This document shows, piece by piece, positions 26,532 through 35,131 of a stretch of DNA of 38,081 nt. Made by a program: the position numbers and the translations under genes. The notes under the pieces are model-generated. The model saw only the letters and a list, made by a program, of their open reading frames with translations, was not told where the DNA came from and made no database searches. Source of the DNA: Fischerella muscicola PCC 7414 (GTDB taxonomy: Bacteria; Cyanobacteriota; Cyanobacteriia; Cyanobacteriales; Nostocaceae). Where the stretch lies: assembly GCF_000317205.1 (NCBI RefSeq), contig NZ_AJLK01000134.1, positions 1-38,081 of the forward strand. Reading direction: 5' to 3'. The stretch's first letter is position 1. Each line of letters opens with the position of its first letter.

Positions 26532-28901
26532 ATGTATAAGCCGTTCCAAAAAGCCGCAGTATTGGGTGCGGGAGTGATGGGTTCACAAATTGCCGCCCAT
26601 TTAGCTAATGCGGGATTAACAGTTCATTTATTAGATATTGCGGCTCAAGGCGACAATAAAAATGATGTTGTAGAAACAGCTTTTAAAAAGGCTATTAAGC
26701 AGTCTCCACCGATTTTATTTACAGAAAAAACAGCCCGTCGTGTTATTTTGGGGAATTTTGACGAGCATTTTCACCGCATTGCTGATGTTGATTGGGTAAT
26801 AGAAGTTGTAGTTGAAAATCTCGCTATTAAACAAGATTTGCTGGCGCGGGTAGAAAGTGTAATTAGGGATGATACTGTAGTGTCTACTAATACTAGTGGT
26901 CTACCTGTTCATGAAATTGCTCAAGGACGTTCTGAGTCTTTTCGGAAGAGGTTTTTAGGAACTCACTTTTTTAATCCGCCGCGCTACTTAAAGTTACTAG
27001 AGTTAATTCCGACACCGGATACTGAGCCGCAAATCCTGGAAAAAATGCAGTGGTTTGCTTGGATGCATCTTGGTAAAGGCGTAGTAGTAGCCAAAGATAC
27101 CCCCAACTTTATAGCCAACCGCATAGGTATGTATGCAACTATGCTGGGTATCCGGGGTGTGACTGAGCAAGGTTACACAATTGAAGAAATTGATACATTA
27201 ACAGGGGTGATTGCTGGACGACCGAAATCAGCGACATTTCGCACGGCTGATTTGGTGGGGTTAGATACTTTGATGTATGTAGCACGCAACCTTTACCCAG
27301 CTATTCCCCACGATGAAAGCCAGGAAGTCTTTCGAGTGCCAGAGTTACTGAAGAAACTCGTAGAAACTGGGTCGTTAGGAGCAAAAACAGGTCAAGGATT
27401 TTACAAAAAGCAAGGTAAGGAAATTCTCTCGATTAATCCGACGACACTGGCTTACGAAGCAGCGAAACCGCTTGATTTAGGGGATATTGAGGCAATTGGG
27501 AAAATTGATGATTTAGGCGATCACTTACGCAAACTCTACCATGATTCTAGTCGTGCTGGTGTATTCTTCCGCAAATTAACCTTAGAAATTCTGGGTTACA
27601 GCGCCCGTCGCATCCCGGAAATTGCCGACAGACCAGCAGATATTGACCGGGCAATCCGGTGGGGTTTTGGCTGGGAACTCGGCCCGTTTGAAATTTGGGA
27701 TGTCTTGGGCTTTGAAACTGTATTGGCAGATATGAAAGCGGCTGGTATATCTGTGCCTGAGTGGGTAGAAAAGATGCACGATTCTGGTGTGCAAAGTTTC
27801 TATCAAAAAGACCGACTATCTTGGGCTGAACAAAAGGTAGTTGATGCTTGTGCAGTCTGCATCAGCGAACAGCCAAAAGCCCCAACAGATGAAATTCAGA
27901 TAGCAGCCATTAAAGAAGATGCCAAAAATATCTTGTGGCAAAACTCAGAAGCTTCTTTGTTGGACTTGGGCGATGGAGTTGTTTTGTACGAGTTTCATTC
28001 CAAAGGCAATACCCTGACTTTAAAAGTAGTAGAAGGCTTAGCCAAAGTATTAGATATTGTCGAAAACGGTGATTATCGAGGATTAGTCATAGGTAACGAC
28101 AGTGCCAACTTCTCTGGAGGGGCGAATTTGGCAGAAATGGCCATGTTAGCCCAGACAGATAACGGTAAAGGCATCGCCGATTTAATCGTCAAATTCCAAA
28201 CCTTACTGCAACGCATGAAATATTTCCCGAAACCAATTGTCGCCGCAATTGTCGGACGAGTTTTAGGCGGAGGTTGTGAGTTAGTCTTGGCTTGTCCTCA
28301 TGTAGTCGCAGCCGCAGAAACTTACATCGGACTGGTAGAACTCGGCGTCGGTTTGATTCCTGGAGGCGGTGGCATCATGCGGATGGTGACTTGGGCAGCG
28401 GATAAAGCCGCCAGCGAATCACCACAAGATATTCAACCCTTCCTGCGAAAAGTGTTTGAAACTGTTGGCATGGCCAAAGTTTCCAGTAGCGCCCATGAAG
28501 GGCAAGAATTAGGCTTCCTCTCACCCACAACCAAAATTGTGATGAATGCTGACCGACTTTTGACTGTAGCGAAAGCGGAAGTGCTGTGTTTAGACCGCAT
28601 AGGTTACATGCCACCACCAAAACGTAACGCCGTCATGGTGCTAGGTCTTCCAGCACGGGCAATGTTGGAACACGCCGCATATGTCATGCAGCAGGGAGGT
28701 TTTATTTCGGAGTATGACAGTTATTTAGCTAGTCGCTTAGCTTATGTGATGACAGGCGGAGAATTGACTGTACCTGCTTTGGTTGATGAAAACTACTTAT
28801 TGAGATTAGAAAGAGAGGCGTTTTTGCCACTATTACAGCAACCAAAAACGCAAGAACGGATTGCTTATATGTTGAAAACGAAGAAACCTCTCAGAAACTA
28901 A
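26532..28901 (+). CDS. fadN: 3-hydroxyacyl-CoA dehydrogenase/enoyl-CoA hydratase fusion (FadN-type)
   Basis: This 789-residue bifunctional enzyme catalyses hydration of enoyl-CoA and NAD-dependent oxidation of 3-hydroxyacyl-CoA. The dehydrogenase comes first: NAD loop GAGVMGSQIAAHLANAG near residue 11, NTSGLPVHEIA, catalytic His145 in GTHFFNPPRYLKLLEL and the Asn of PNFIANRIG. The crotonase domain follows from about residue 480, with GGGCEL (Glu583) and GLVELGVG (Glu603), the two glutamates spaced 20 residues apart as in active hydratases. This order and length match Bacillus FadN rather than the reversed E. coli FadB. GAAGGAAGGG lies 6 bases before ATG 26532. It is followed by fadA and fadE genes on the same strand. 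Confidence 0.92.
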   Translation: MYKPFQKAAVLGAGVMGSQIAAHLANAGLTVHLLDIAAQGDNKNDVVETAFKKAIKQSPPILFTEKTARRVILGNFDEHFHRIADVDWVIEVVVENLAIKQDLLARVESVIRDDTVVSTNTSGLPVHEIAQGRSESFRKRFLGTHFFNPPRYLKLLELIPTPDTEPQILEKMQWFAWMHLGKGVVVAKDTPNFIANRIGMYATMLGIRGVTEQGYTIEEIDTLTGVIAGRPKSATFRTADLVGLDTLMYVARNLYPAIPHDESQEVFRVPELLKKLVETGSLGAKTGQGFYKKQGKEILSINPTTLAYEAAKPLDLGDIEAIGKIDDLGDHLRKLYHDSSRAGVFFRKLTLEILGYSARRIPEIADRPADIDRAIRWGFGWELGPFEIWDVLGFETVLADMKAAGISVPEWVEKMHDSGVQSFYQKDRLSWAEQKVVDACAVCISEQPKAPTDEIQIAAIKEDAKNILWQNSEASLLDLGDGVVLYEFHSKGNTLTLKVVEGLAKVLDIVENGDYRGLVIGNDSANFSGGANLAEMAMLAQTDNGKGIADLIVKFQTLLQRMKYFPKPIVAAIVGRVLGGGCELVLACPHVVAAAETYIGLVELGVGLIPGGGGIMRMVTWAADKAASESPQDIQPFLRKVFETVGMAKVSSSAHEGQELGFLSPTTKIVMNADRLLTVAKAEVLCLDRIGYMPPPKRNAVMVLGLPARAMLEHAAYVMQQGGFISEYDSYLASRLAYVMTGGELTVPALVDENYLLRLEREAFLPLLQQPKTQERIAYMLKTKKPLRN

Positions 28902-29183
28902 GAGGAGGCAGAGGGCAGGAGGTAGAGGGCAGGAGGCAGAGGGCAGGAGGCAGAGGGCAGAAAGCTTTCAAATTAAGAAGTAAGAATTGATAAAAAATTA
29001 ATCTTCTAACGCTTACTTCTTTCTTCGACTATTTAGTTTCTTCGTTAATTATTCCCTTGTACCCTTGAAAATCGATCATCTGCCTTAATTATTCCCTTCA
29101 GCCCTCATTCTTTTCCTTCTGCCCTCTGCCTCCTGCCCTCTGCCTTAATGATCAACACATTTAAACATTGGTCGGAGTTATTT
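28902..29183. repeat. fadN-fadA gap with 29-base perfect inverted repeat
   Basis: GGCAGAG/GGCAGGA heptamers at about 28904-28962 reappear as their reverse complement at 29117-29145. The segments 28934-28962 and 29117-29145 are perfect inverted copies over 29 bases. A shorter inverted pair (AGAAGTAAG at 28976 and CTTACTTCT at 29012) is nested inside. The transcript between fadN and fadA could fold into a large hairpin. Confidence 0.8.
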
Positions 29184-30365
29184 ATGAAAGAAGCTTATAT
29201 AGTTAGCAGTGTCCGCACACCTGTAGGAAAAGCGCCACGGGGTACGTTACACAATATGCGTCCGGATGATATGGGTGCAGTTGTTGTCAAAGCAGCCATT
29301 GAACGAGTTAAAGACTTAGAGCCTGTATACATTGATGATGTAATTATGGGTTGTGCTTTTCCGGAAGCAGAACAGGGATTTAATATCGGGCGGTTAATTG
29401 CCCAACGTGCAGGTTTACCTGATTCTGTAGCAGGTATGACTGTAAATCGATTCTGTGCTTCGGGGTTGCAAAGTATCGCAATCGCAACCCAAGCAATTAC
29501 GGTAGGACAGGCGGAAGTCATTGTTGCGGGTGGTGCGGAGTCTATGAGTTTGATTCCAATGGGAGGACATTATTTGGCCCCCAACCCAAGAATGATGATA
29601 GATACGCCCAAGGTTTACTGCACGATGGGTATTACAGCCGAAAACGTCATGCAGTACTACGAAATCTCCCGCCAAGAACAGGATGCTTTTGCTTTACGTT
29701 CCCATCAAAAAGCTTTAGTTGCCATTAGGCAAGGTCGGTTTACAGAAGAAATCGTACCACTCGAAGTCCGGGACATCCTCTATATTGATGGCACTCCACG
29801 ACCGGTAGAAAAGGTCTTTACGGTGGATGAAGGGCCGCGTCCTGATACCAGTATGGAAGCCTTGATGAAATTATCGCCTGTATTTCGTGTGGGCGGTGGT
29901 GTGACAGCCGGTAACTCATCGCAAATGTCAGACGGTGCAGCAGCAACAGTGGTAATGAGCGATCGCATGGTGCGGATGCTTGATCTCCGTCCGATGGGTA
30001 AGATGTTAGGCTATGCGGTTGCGGGTGTAGCACCAGAAGTGATGGGTATTGGCCCGGTGGAAGCTGTACCTAAAGTTTTAAAACAGGTGGGTTTGACTTT
30101 AAATGACATTGGCTTGATTGAACTCAATGAAGCCTTTGCTGCCCAAACCTTGGCTGTGATTCGCAAACTCGGACTTAACGAGGAAATTGTCAATGTCAAC
30201 GGTGGTGCGATCGCCCTTGGCCATCCTCTCGGTTGCACTGGTGCGAAACTCACAGCTACTCTCCTCCATGAAATGAAACGGCGTAGTGTCCGTTATGGTT
30301 TGGTAACGATGTGTGTTGGTGGGGGAATGGGTGCAGCAGCTGTGTTTGAGAATTTGATGATTTAG
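29184..30365 (+). CDS. fadA: Acetyl-CoA acyltransferase (thiolase), FadA-type
   Basis: This 393-residue thiolase performs the last step of beta-oxidation, cleaving 3-ketoacyl-CoA with CoA to release acetyl-CoA. The catalytic set is complete: nucleophile Cys91 in [10 protein letters not shown], His347 in [11 protein letters not shown] and Cys377 in CVGGGMGAA, plus the NEAFAAQ motif near 311. The biosynthetic direction (acetoacetyl-CoA formation, for example for polyhydroxyalkanoate) is chemically possible for the family, but the fadN and fadE neighbours favour degradation. I start at ATG 29184, with GGAG 6 bases upstream, rather than ATG 29148, which lies next to repeat sequence. The protein length is normal for the family. 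Confidence 0.93.
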   Translation: MKEAYIVSSVRTPVGKAPRGTLHNMRPDDMGAVVVKAAIERVKDLEPVYIDDVIMGCAFPEAEQGFNIGRLIAQRAGLPDSVAGMTVNRFCASGLQSIAIATQAITVGQAEVIVAGGAESMSLIPMGGHYLAPNPRMMIDTPKVYCTMGITAENVMQYYEISRQEQDAFALRSHQKALVAIRQGRFTEEIVPLEVRDILYIDGTPRPVEKVFTVDEGPRPDTSMEALMKLSPVFRVGGGVTAGNSSQMSDGAAATVVMSDRMVRMLDLRPMGKMLGYAVAGVAPEVMGIGPVEAVPKVLKQVGLTLNDIGLIELNEAFAAQTLAVIRKLGLNEEIVNVNGGAIALGHPLGCTGAKLTATLLHEMKRRSVRYGLVTMCVGGGMGAAAVFENLMI

Positions 30366-30366
30366 G

Positions 30367-30528
30367 ACAGAAGGCAGGAGGCAGAGGGCAGAGGGCAGAG
30401 GGCAGAGGGCAGAGGAGGCAGGAGGCAGAGGGCAGAGGGCAGAGGGCAGAGGGCAGAGGGCAGGAGGCAGAAGGCAGAGGGCAGAGGGCAGGAGGCAGAG
30501 GGCAGGAGGCAGAGGGCAGAGGGCAGAA
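30367..30528 (+). repeat. Tandem GGCAGAG heptamer array
   Basis: About twenty near-perfect heptamers (GGCAGAG, with GGCAGGA and GGCAGAA variants) run in tandem directly after the fadA stop. There are no spacers between units, so this is an STRR array and not CRISPR. Related heptamers lie at 28904-28962, 29117-29145 (inverted) and 33043-33070. Confidence 0.85.
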
Positions 30529-30550
30529 GGAATAAATTGTTATATTTTAT

Positions 30551-30600
30551 ACTCTATTTCTCTACTCTGTGCCTCTGCGTCTGGTGCGTGAGTTCATTTT
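30551..30600 (+). repeat. Dispersed CTCTGCG-type element
   Basis: Contains CTGTGCCTCTGCGTCTGGTG followed by GTTCATTTTA. It is similar to 9421-9473 in the same orientation and to 26395-26445 inverted. It sits just upstream of the fadE-type gene. Confidence 0.6.
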
Positions 30601-30621
30601 ACAAATAACGGTGAAATTATA

Positions 30622-33075
30622 ATGAACCTTATTCATCCAACCGTAGTTATTTCTACGCTAATTTTCCTACTACTATTACTTGGTTATATCGGTGTTCCTT
30701 TGTGGGTTTGGTCGGTTTATTTGGCAGCATTGCTAGTATTTTTTCAGACCCCGATCTGGATTTGGGTGATTTTTGGTGCGATCGCTTGCATATTCAATAT
30801 CCCTATTCTGCGGCAAAAGCTGATCACATCCCCATTGATTAAAGCCATTAAAGCCTTGAATTTATTACCAAAAATCTCTGATACTGAACGGGCTGCAATT
30901 GAAGCGGGAAATGTTTGGGTAGATGGAGAATTTTTTTCTGGGAAACCAGACTTCCAAAGAATTAATCAAGAACCATATCCCCAAGTCACACCAGAATTGC
31001 AAGCATTTCTCGATGGCCCGGTGGAACAAGTTTGTCGCATGGTGAGTGATTGGGAAATTTACCGTCGCAAGGATTTACCGCCGGAAGTTTGGGACTATCT
31101 CAAAAAAGAGCGGTTTTTGGGGATGATGATACCCGAAGAATATGGCGGTTTGGGATTTTCTAACTTTGCCTACAGCAATGTGATGACGAAGTTGGCATCT
31201 CGTTCTTTTACCCATATCGCAACTGTGGGGGTGACAAACTCATTGGGCCCGGCAAAATTATTACTCCGCTACGGTACACAGGAACAGAAAAATTATTACC
31301 TACCGCGCCTGGCACGGGGTGAAGAAATTCCTTGTTTTGCGCTGACAGAACCAACTGCCGGTTCAGATGCAGCCAGTATCAAGTCTGAAGGAATCGTGTT
31401 TAGAGGCGAGGATGGCAAGCTTTATTTGCGTCTGAATTGGAAGAAGCGATATATTACCTTAGCTGCGATCGCCACTCTCTTAGGACTAGCTTTCAAATTA
31501 CGTGATCCGGAAAATTACTTGGGTAAAGGTAAAGAAGTTGGCATTACTTGCGTTTTAATTCCTACCGATACACCAGGCGTGAGCATGGGTAGGCGCCACG
31601 ATCCGATGGGTGTGCCTTTTTACAATTCCCCCACGGAAGGACATAACGTTGTCGTGAGCGTTGACCAAATTATCGGCGGTGTAGAACAGGCGGGTAATGG
31701 CTGGAAAATGCTGATGCAAACTTTGGCAGCAGGTCGGGGAATTAGCTTCCCGGCTAGCTGTACGGGAGTAGCAAAATTAGTAGCGAGAGTTACAGGGGCT
31801 TATGCTGTAGTCCGGCAACAATTTGGTTTGTCGATTGGTCGTTTTGAAGGTGTAGAAGAACCTCTAGCACGCATTGGCGGTCTCACCTACTTAATGGAAG
31901 CTGTGCGTACTTATACCTGTGGTGCAGTAGATCAAGGAGAACAACCAGCAGTCATTTCGGCGATCGCTAAATACAGTTTGACAGAACTCTCCCGCAAAAT
32001 TATTAACGACGGCATGGATATTATGGGCGGTGCAGGGATTTGTCGCGGCCCCAGAAATTTATTAGCAAATATTTATACAGCCACCCCAATTTCGATTACC
32101 GTCGAAGGCGCAAACATTCTCACCCGCACCTTAATGATTTTTGGACAAGGAGCGATTCGCTGTCATCCTTATATTTATCAGGAGATTACAGCGCTGGATC
32201 AATCAGATGTCACAGCCTTTGATCAAGCTTTCTGGCATCATCTTGGACTGACGGTACGTAATACTTTTCGCGCCTTGATTCTCAGTATTTCCCGTGGGTA
32301 TTTCGCACACTCTCCCGTCCCAGGTGCAACAGCTAAATATTACCGCAAACTAGAGTGGGCATCTGCTACCTTTGCCTTACTGACTGACATCACTATCTTT
32401 TCCTTTGGTGGCACATTGAAGCGACGAGAAAAGCTGACAGGCAGGTTTGCGGATATTCTCACCTGGATGTACTTAGCAACTGCAACCCTAAGACGCTTTG
32501 AAGCCGAAGGGCGAAAACCAGAAGACTTACCTTTTGTTCACTGGGTAATGCAGTACGCTTTTGCTCAAATCCAGTCAGCCTTTGAGGGAATTTTCCAGAA
32601 TCTCTCTGTACCAGTTCTAGGTACACTGTTTGCTGGGCCTGTAAGTTGGTGGTGGCGACTGAATCCCATTGGTTCCCTACCCAATGATAAACTTGGCAGT
32701 GAAGTTGCCCGGAAACTACAAACTCCCGGACAAATACGCGATCGCCTCACCGCAGGAATTTATATTCCTACTAGTAGCGAAGAAGCATTGGGACGTTTAG
32801 AAAAAGCTTTCATCTTGTTATCCCAAGCTGAACCACTACTCAAAAAGCTCAAAAATGCCAGCCACACAGAGAAACTACCACAGCAAAAACCCGACGAACT
32901 GATTGCAGCCGCCCTCCAAGCCGGAGTGATTAGTAACAAAGAAGTTGAACTCATCTGTGAAGCAGAGTTTGCCCGTAATGATGCAATTCAAGTAGATTCC
33001 TTTACTTTGGAGGAATATTTGCAAGGCAGTCAGGAGAGCAAAGGCAGAGGGCAGATGGCAGAGGGCAGAAGGTGA
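30622..33075 (+). CDS. fadE: Membrane-anchored acyl-CoA dehydrogenase (FadE-type)
   Basis: This 817-residue flavoprotein should catalyse the first oxidation of acyl-CoA to trans-2-enoyl-CoA. It has the architecture of E. coli FadE (about 814 residues). Two or three hydrophobic helices lie in the first 60 residues, then a characteristic SDTERAAIEAG-VWVDGE segment. The acyl-CoA dehydrogenase core has CFALTEPTAGSDAA near 238, and ITVEGANILTRT near 493, whose Glu495 sits where related enzymes have their catalytic base. The long C-terminal domain of the FadE subfamily is present. The last 11 or so residues (GRGQMAEGRR) are encoded by GGCAGAG heptamers and are probably an accidental extension. The electron acceptor is not evident; no ETF genes are nearby. 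Confidence 0.93.
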   Translation: MNLIHPTVVISTLIFLLLLLGYIGVPLWVWSVYLAALLVFFQTPIWIWVIFGAIACIFNIPILRQKLITSPLIKAIKALNLLPKISDTERAAIEAGNVWVDGEFFSGKPDFQRINQEPYPQVTPELQAFLDGPVEQVCRMVSDWEIYRRKDLPPEVWDYLKKERFLGMMIPEEYGGLGFSNFAYSNVMTKLASRSFTHIATVGVTNSLGPAKLLLRYGTQEQKNYYLPRLARGEEIPCFALTEPTAGSDAASIKSEGIVFRGEDGKLYLRLNWKKRYITLAAIATLLGLAFKLRDPENYLGKGKEVGITCVLIPTDTPGVSMGRRHDPMGVPFYNSPTEGHNVVVSVDQIIGGVEQAGNGWKMLMQTLAAGRGISFPASCTGVAKLVARVTGAYAVVRQQFGLSIGRFEGVEEPLARIGGLTYLMEAVRTYTCGAVDQGEQPAVISAIAKYSLTELSRKIINDGMDIMGGAGICRGPRNLLANIYTATPISITVEGANILTRTLMIFGQGAIRCHPYIYQEITALDQSDVTAFDQAFWHHLGLTVRNTFRALILSISRGYFAHSPVPGATAKYYRKLEWASATFALLTDITIFSFGGTLKRREKLTGRFADILTWMYLATATLRRFEAEGRKPEDLPFVHWVMQYAFAQIQSAFEGIFQNLSVPVLGTLFAGPVSWWWRLNPIGSLPNDKLGSEVARKLQTPGQIRDRLTAGIYIPTSSEEALGRLEKAFILLSQAEPLLKKLKNASHTEKLPQQKPDELIAAALQAGVISNKEVELICEAEFARNDAIQVDSFTLEEYLQGSQESKGRGQMAEGRR
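33043..33070 (+). repeat. GGCAGAG heptamers inside the fadE 3' end
   Basis: Four tandem heptamers (GGCAGAG, GGCAGAT, GGCAGAG, GGCAGAA) lie in frame at the end of the fadE-type reading frame, 3 bases before its stop codon. Confidence 0.8.
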
Positions 33076-33534
33076 AAGAATTATACCTGAGAAACACTCT
33101 GCGTAACTCTGCGCGTACGGGCGAAGCATTTGTGTAGAAAGATGATTATTTTAGCTATAAATATTGACACAAATGCTACTCTGCCTTGAAGCCGCGCAAA
33201 GCGCGTCTACGCCCCTACCGTCCCTTTGCGTTTAAAGAAGAAAAGTAAACGAATCTAAAATCCTCTTACCTCCTGTCTACTGTTGTGAAGAATTAAAACA
33301 GCTATAGATATTAACACTTACTCATGGTGATATGGTTAAATCCAAACTCTAAATAAGTTATATCAAGTCCGGCTAACTGCTTAGGATATTATTCTGACGC
33401 AGTCGCGGATTGGTTTTTCCCATTACCAATTACCCATTACCGACACGGGCGAATAATACAAGTGTTCAAGCGGACATGATATTTAGTGTCTCTCTTTACC
33501 TGGGAAACTCAGCGAGATCAAAAGGAGAACACAC
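33076..33534. other. Spacer upstream of pntAB
   Basis: No gene is visible. It contains a short GC-rich palindromic segment near 33192 (CCGCGCAAAGCGCGTCTACG), whose GCGCGTCTACG part also occurs near 15757, and three ATTACCN heptamers at 33422-33442. AAGGAG at 33522-33527 is the pntA ribosome-binding site. I could not fix a promoter. Confidence 0.55.
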
Positions 33535-35118
33535 ATGAAGGTTGGTATTCCCAAAGAAGTTTACCCTGGCGAACGTCGTGTAGCTGCTACACCAGACACA
33601 GCCAAGCGTCTAATGAAGCTTGGTTTCGATGTACTAGTTGAGAGGCGTGCGGGCGCAGATGCAAACTTTGCAGATGAAGCATATATACAGGCTGAATGCA
33701 CGATTGTTCCAGATGCTCCCACTCTATGGGCACAGTCAGATATTGTACTTAAGGTTCGTCCACCGCAAATGCACCCGGAAGTCGGCAAACATGAAACCGA
33801 ACTACTGCGTGAGGGAGGTACGCAAATCAGTTTCATCTGGCCAGCCCAAAACCCGGATTTACTCGATAAACTAGCAGCACGTAAAGCCACAGTTTTAGCA
33901 ATGGATGCAGTACCGCGCATTACTAGGGCACAAAAGATGGATGCCCTAAGTTCAATGGCAAATCTTGCTGGCTACCGCGCTGTAATTGAGGCTGCTAACC
34001 ACTTTGGACGCTTCTTTAACGGACAGATTACGGCAGCCGGAAAGGTGCAACCTGCGAAGGTACTGGTGATTGGTGCTGGTGTAGCTGGACTAGCAGCTAT
34101 CGGTACCGCCAAGAACTTAGGTGCAATTGTTCGTGCTTTTGATACGCGCCTTGTAGTTAAAGAACAGGTACAGAGTCTAGGTGCAGAGTTTCTAGAACTG
34201 AATTTTGCTGAAGATGGCACGGGTGAGGGCGGCTACGCCAAGGTCATGAGTGACGAATTTATCAAGGCTGAAATGGAATTGTTCGCCGCTCAAGCTCAAG
34301 AAGTAGACATTATCATTACGACGGCGCTGATCCCAGGTAAGAGAGCGCCTGTACTGATTACACAGGAAATGGTCGAGAGCATGAAGGAGGGATCGGTCAT
34401 TGTTGATATGGCCGCAGAACAGGGCGGTAATTGTGCCTGTACTCACCCCGGTGAAATTTATTGTTACAAGGGAGTGACGATTGTTGGTCTGACTGACCTA
34501 CCCAGCCGTATGGCCCAACAAGCAAGCCAGCTTTATGGCAGCAATCTTTACCATCTTCTGGAAGAAATGGGAGGAGCGAAAAACTACAAAGTCGATCTCG
34601 AAAACGAGGTGATTCGGGGTACTTTAGTAGTTCATCAAGGAGAGATTACCTGGCCGCCACCGAAGAAAGCAGGGGGCGCAGGAGGACAACAGAAGCAGGA
34701 GGAAAAGAAGAAAGAGCCTACCCTTGTCCCTCCATCTCCCCATCTCCCTGTCCCATCCCCTACTTCTAGTTCCTCAAAGGGTAGTAGTAACCTGCTATGG
34801 CTAATCTTTGTTGGTTTAGCCCTCGTCGGTATTGGTATAAGTGCGCCTGTTTCATTCTTATCTCATTTGATTGTGTTTGTTCTGGCTTGCTTTGTTGGTT
34901 GGCAGGTGATCTGGAACGTTAAGCCTGCTCTCCATACACCACTGATGAGTGTCACCAATGCGATTAGCGGCATCATTATTATTGGTGGTATGCTGCAACT
35001 GTCTGGGGTATCAAGTTCATCGACTATCTTAGGAGCGATCGCTATTTTCGTCGGGACAATCAATATTTCTGGTGGCTTCCTAGTCACGCAACGGATGCTC
35101 AGGATGTTCCAAAAGTAG
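33535..35118 (+). CDS. pntA: NAD(P) transhydrogenase alpha subunit
   Basis: This 527-residue PntA forms, with PntB, the proton-translocating transhydrogenase that exchanges hydride between NADH and NADP+. Domain I opens with [20 protein letters not shown] and has the NAD loop [20 protein letters not shown] near residue 178, followed by AFDTR. Four membrane helices fill the C-terminus from about residue 420, including a [12 protein letters not shown] helix. In some cyanobacteria and other bacteria the alpha subunit is split in two; here it is one chain joined by a proline- and glutamine-rich linker (residues about 375-418). The [10 protein letters not shown] part of this linker looks like translated intergenic repeat. 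AAGGAG is 7 bases before the ATG. pntB follows after 13 bases. Confidence 0.95.
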   Translation: MKVGIPKEVYPGERRVAATPDTAKRLMKLGFDVLVERRAGADANFADEAYIQAECTIVPDAPTLWAQSDIVLKVRPPQMHPEVGKHETELLREGGTQISFIWPAQNPDLLDKLAARKATVLAMDAVPRITRAQKMDALSSMANLAGYRAVIEAANHFGRFFNGQITAAGKVQPAKVLVIGAGVAGLAAIGTAKNLGAIVRAFDTRLVVKEQVQSLGAEFLELNFAEDGTGEGGYAKVMSDEFIKAEMELFAAQAQEVDIIITTALIPGKRAPVLITQEMVESMKEGSVIVDMAAEQGGNCACTHPGEIYCYKGVTIVGLTDLPSRMAQQASQLYGSNLYHLLEEMGGAKNYKVDLENEVIRGTLVVHQGEITWPPPKKAGGAGGQQKQEEKKKEPTLVPPSPHLPVPSPTSSSSKGSSNLLWLIFVGLALVGIGISAPVSFLSHLIVFVLACFVGWQVIWNVKPALHTPLMSVTNAISGIIIIGGMLQLSGVSSSSTILGAIAIFVGTINISGGFLVTQRMLRMFQK

Positions 35119-35131
35119 AGAGAAAAGAATT

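Noticed and set aside
30367-30528. CRISPR-like repeat array
   Set aside because: The unit is 7 bases with no spacers and no cas genes nearby; it is a tandem heptamer array.
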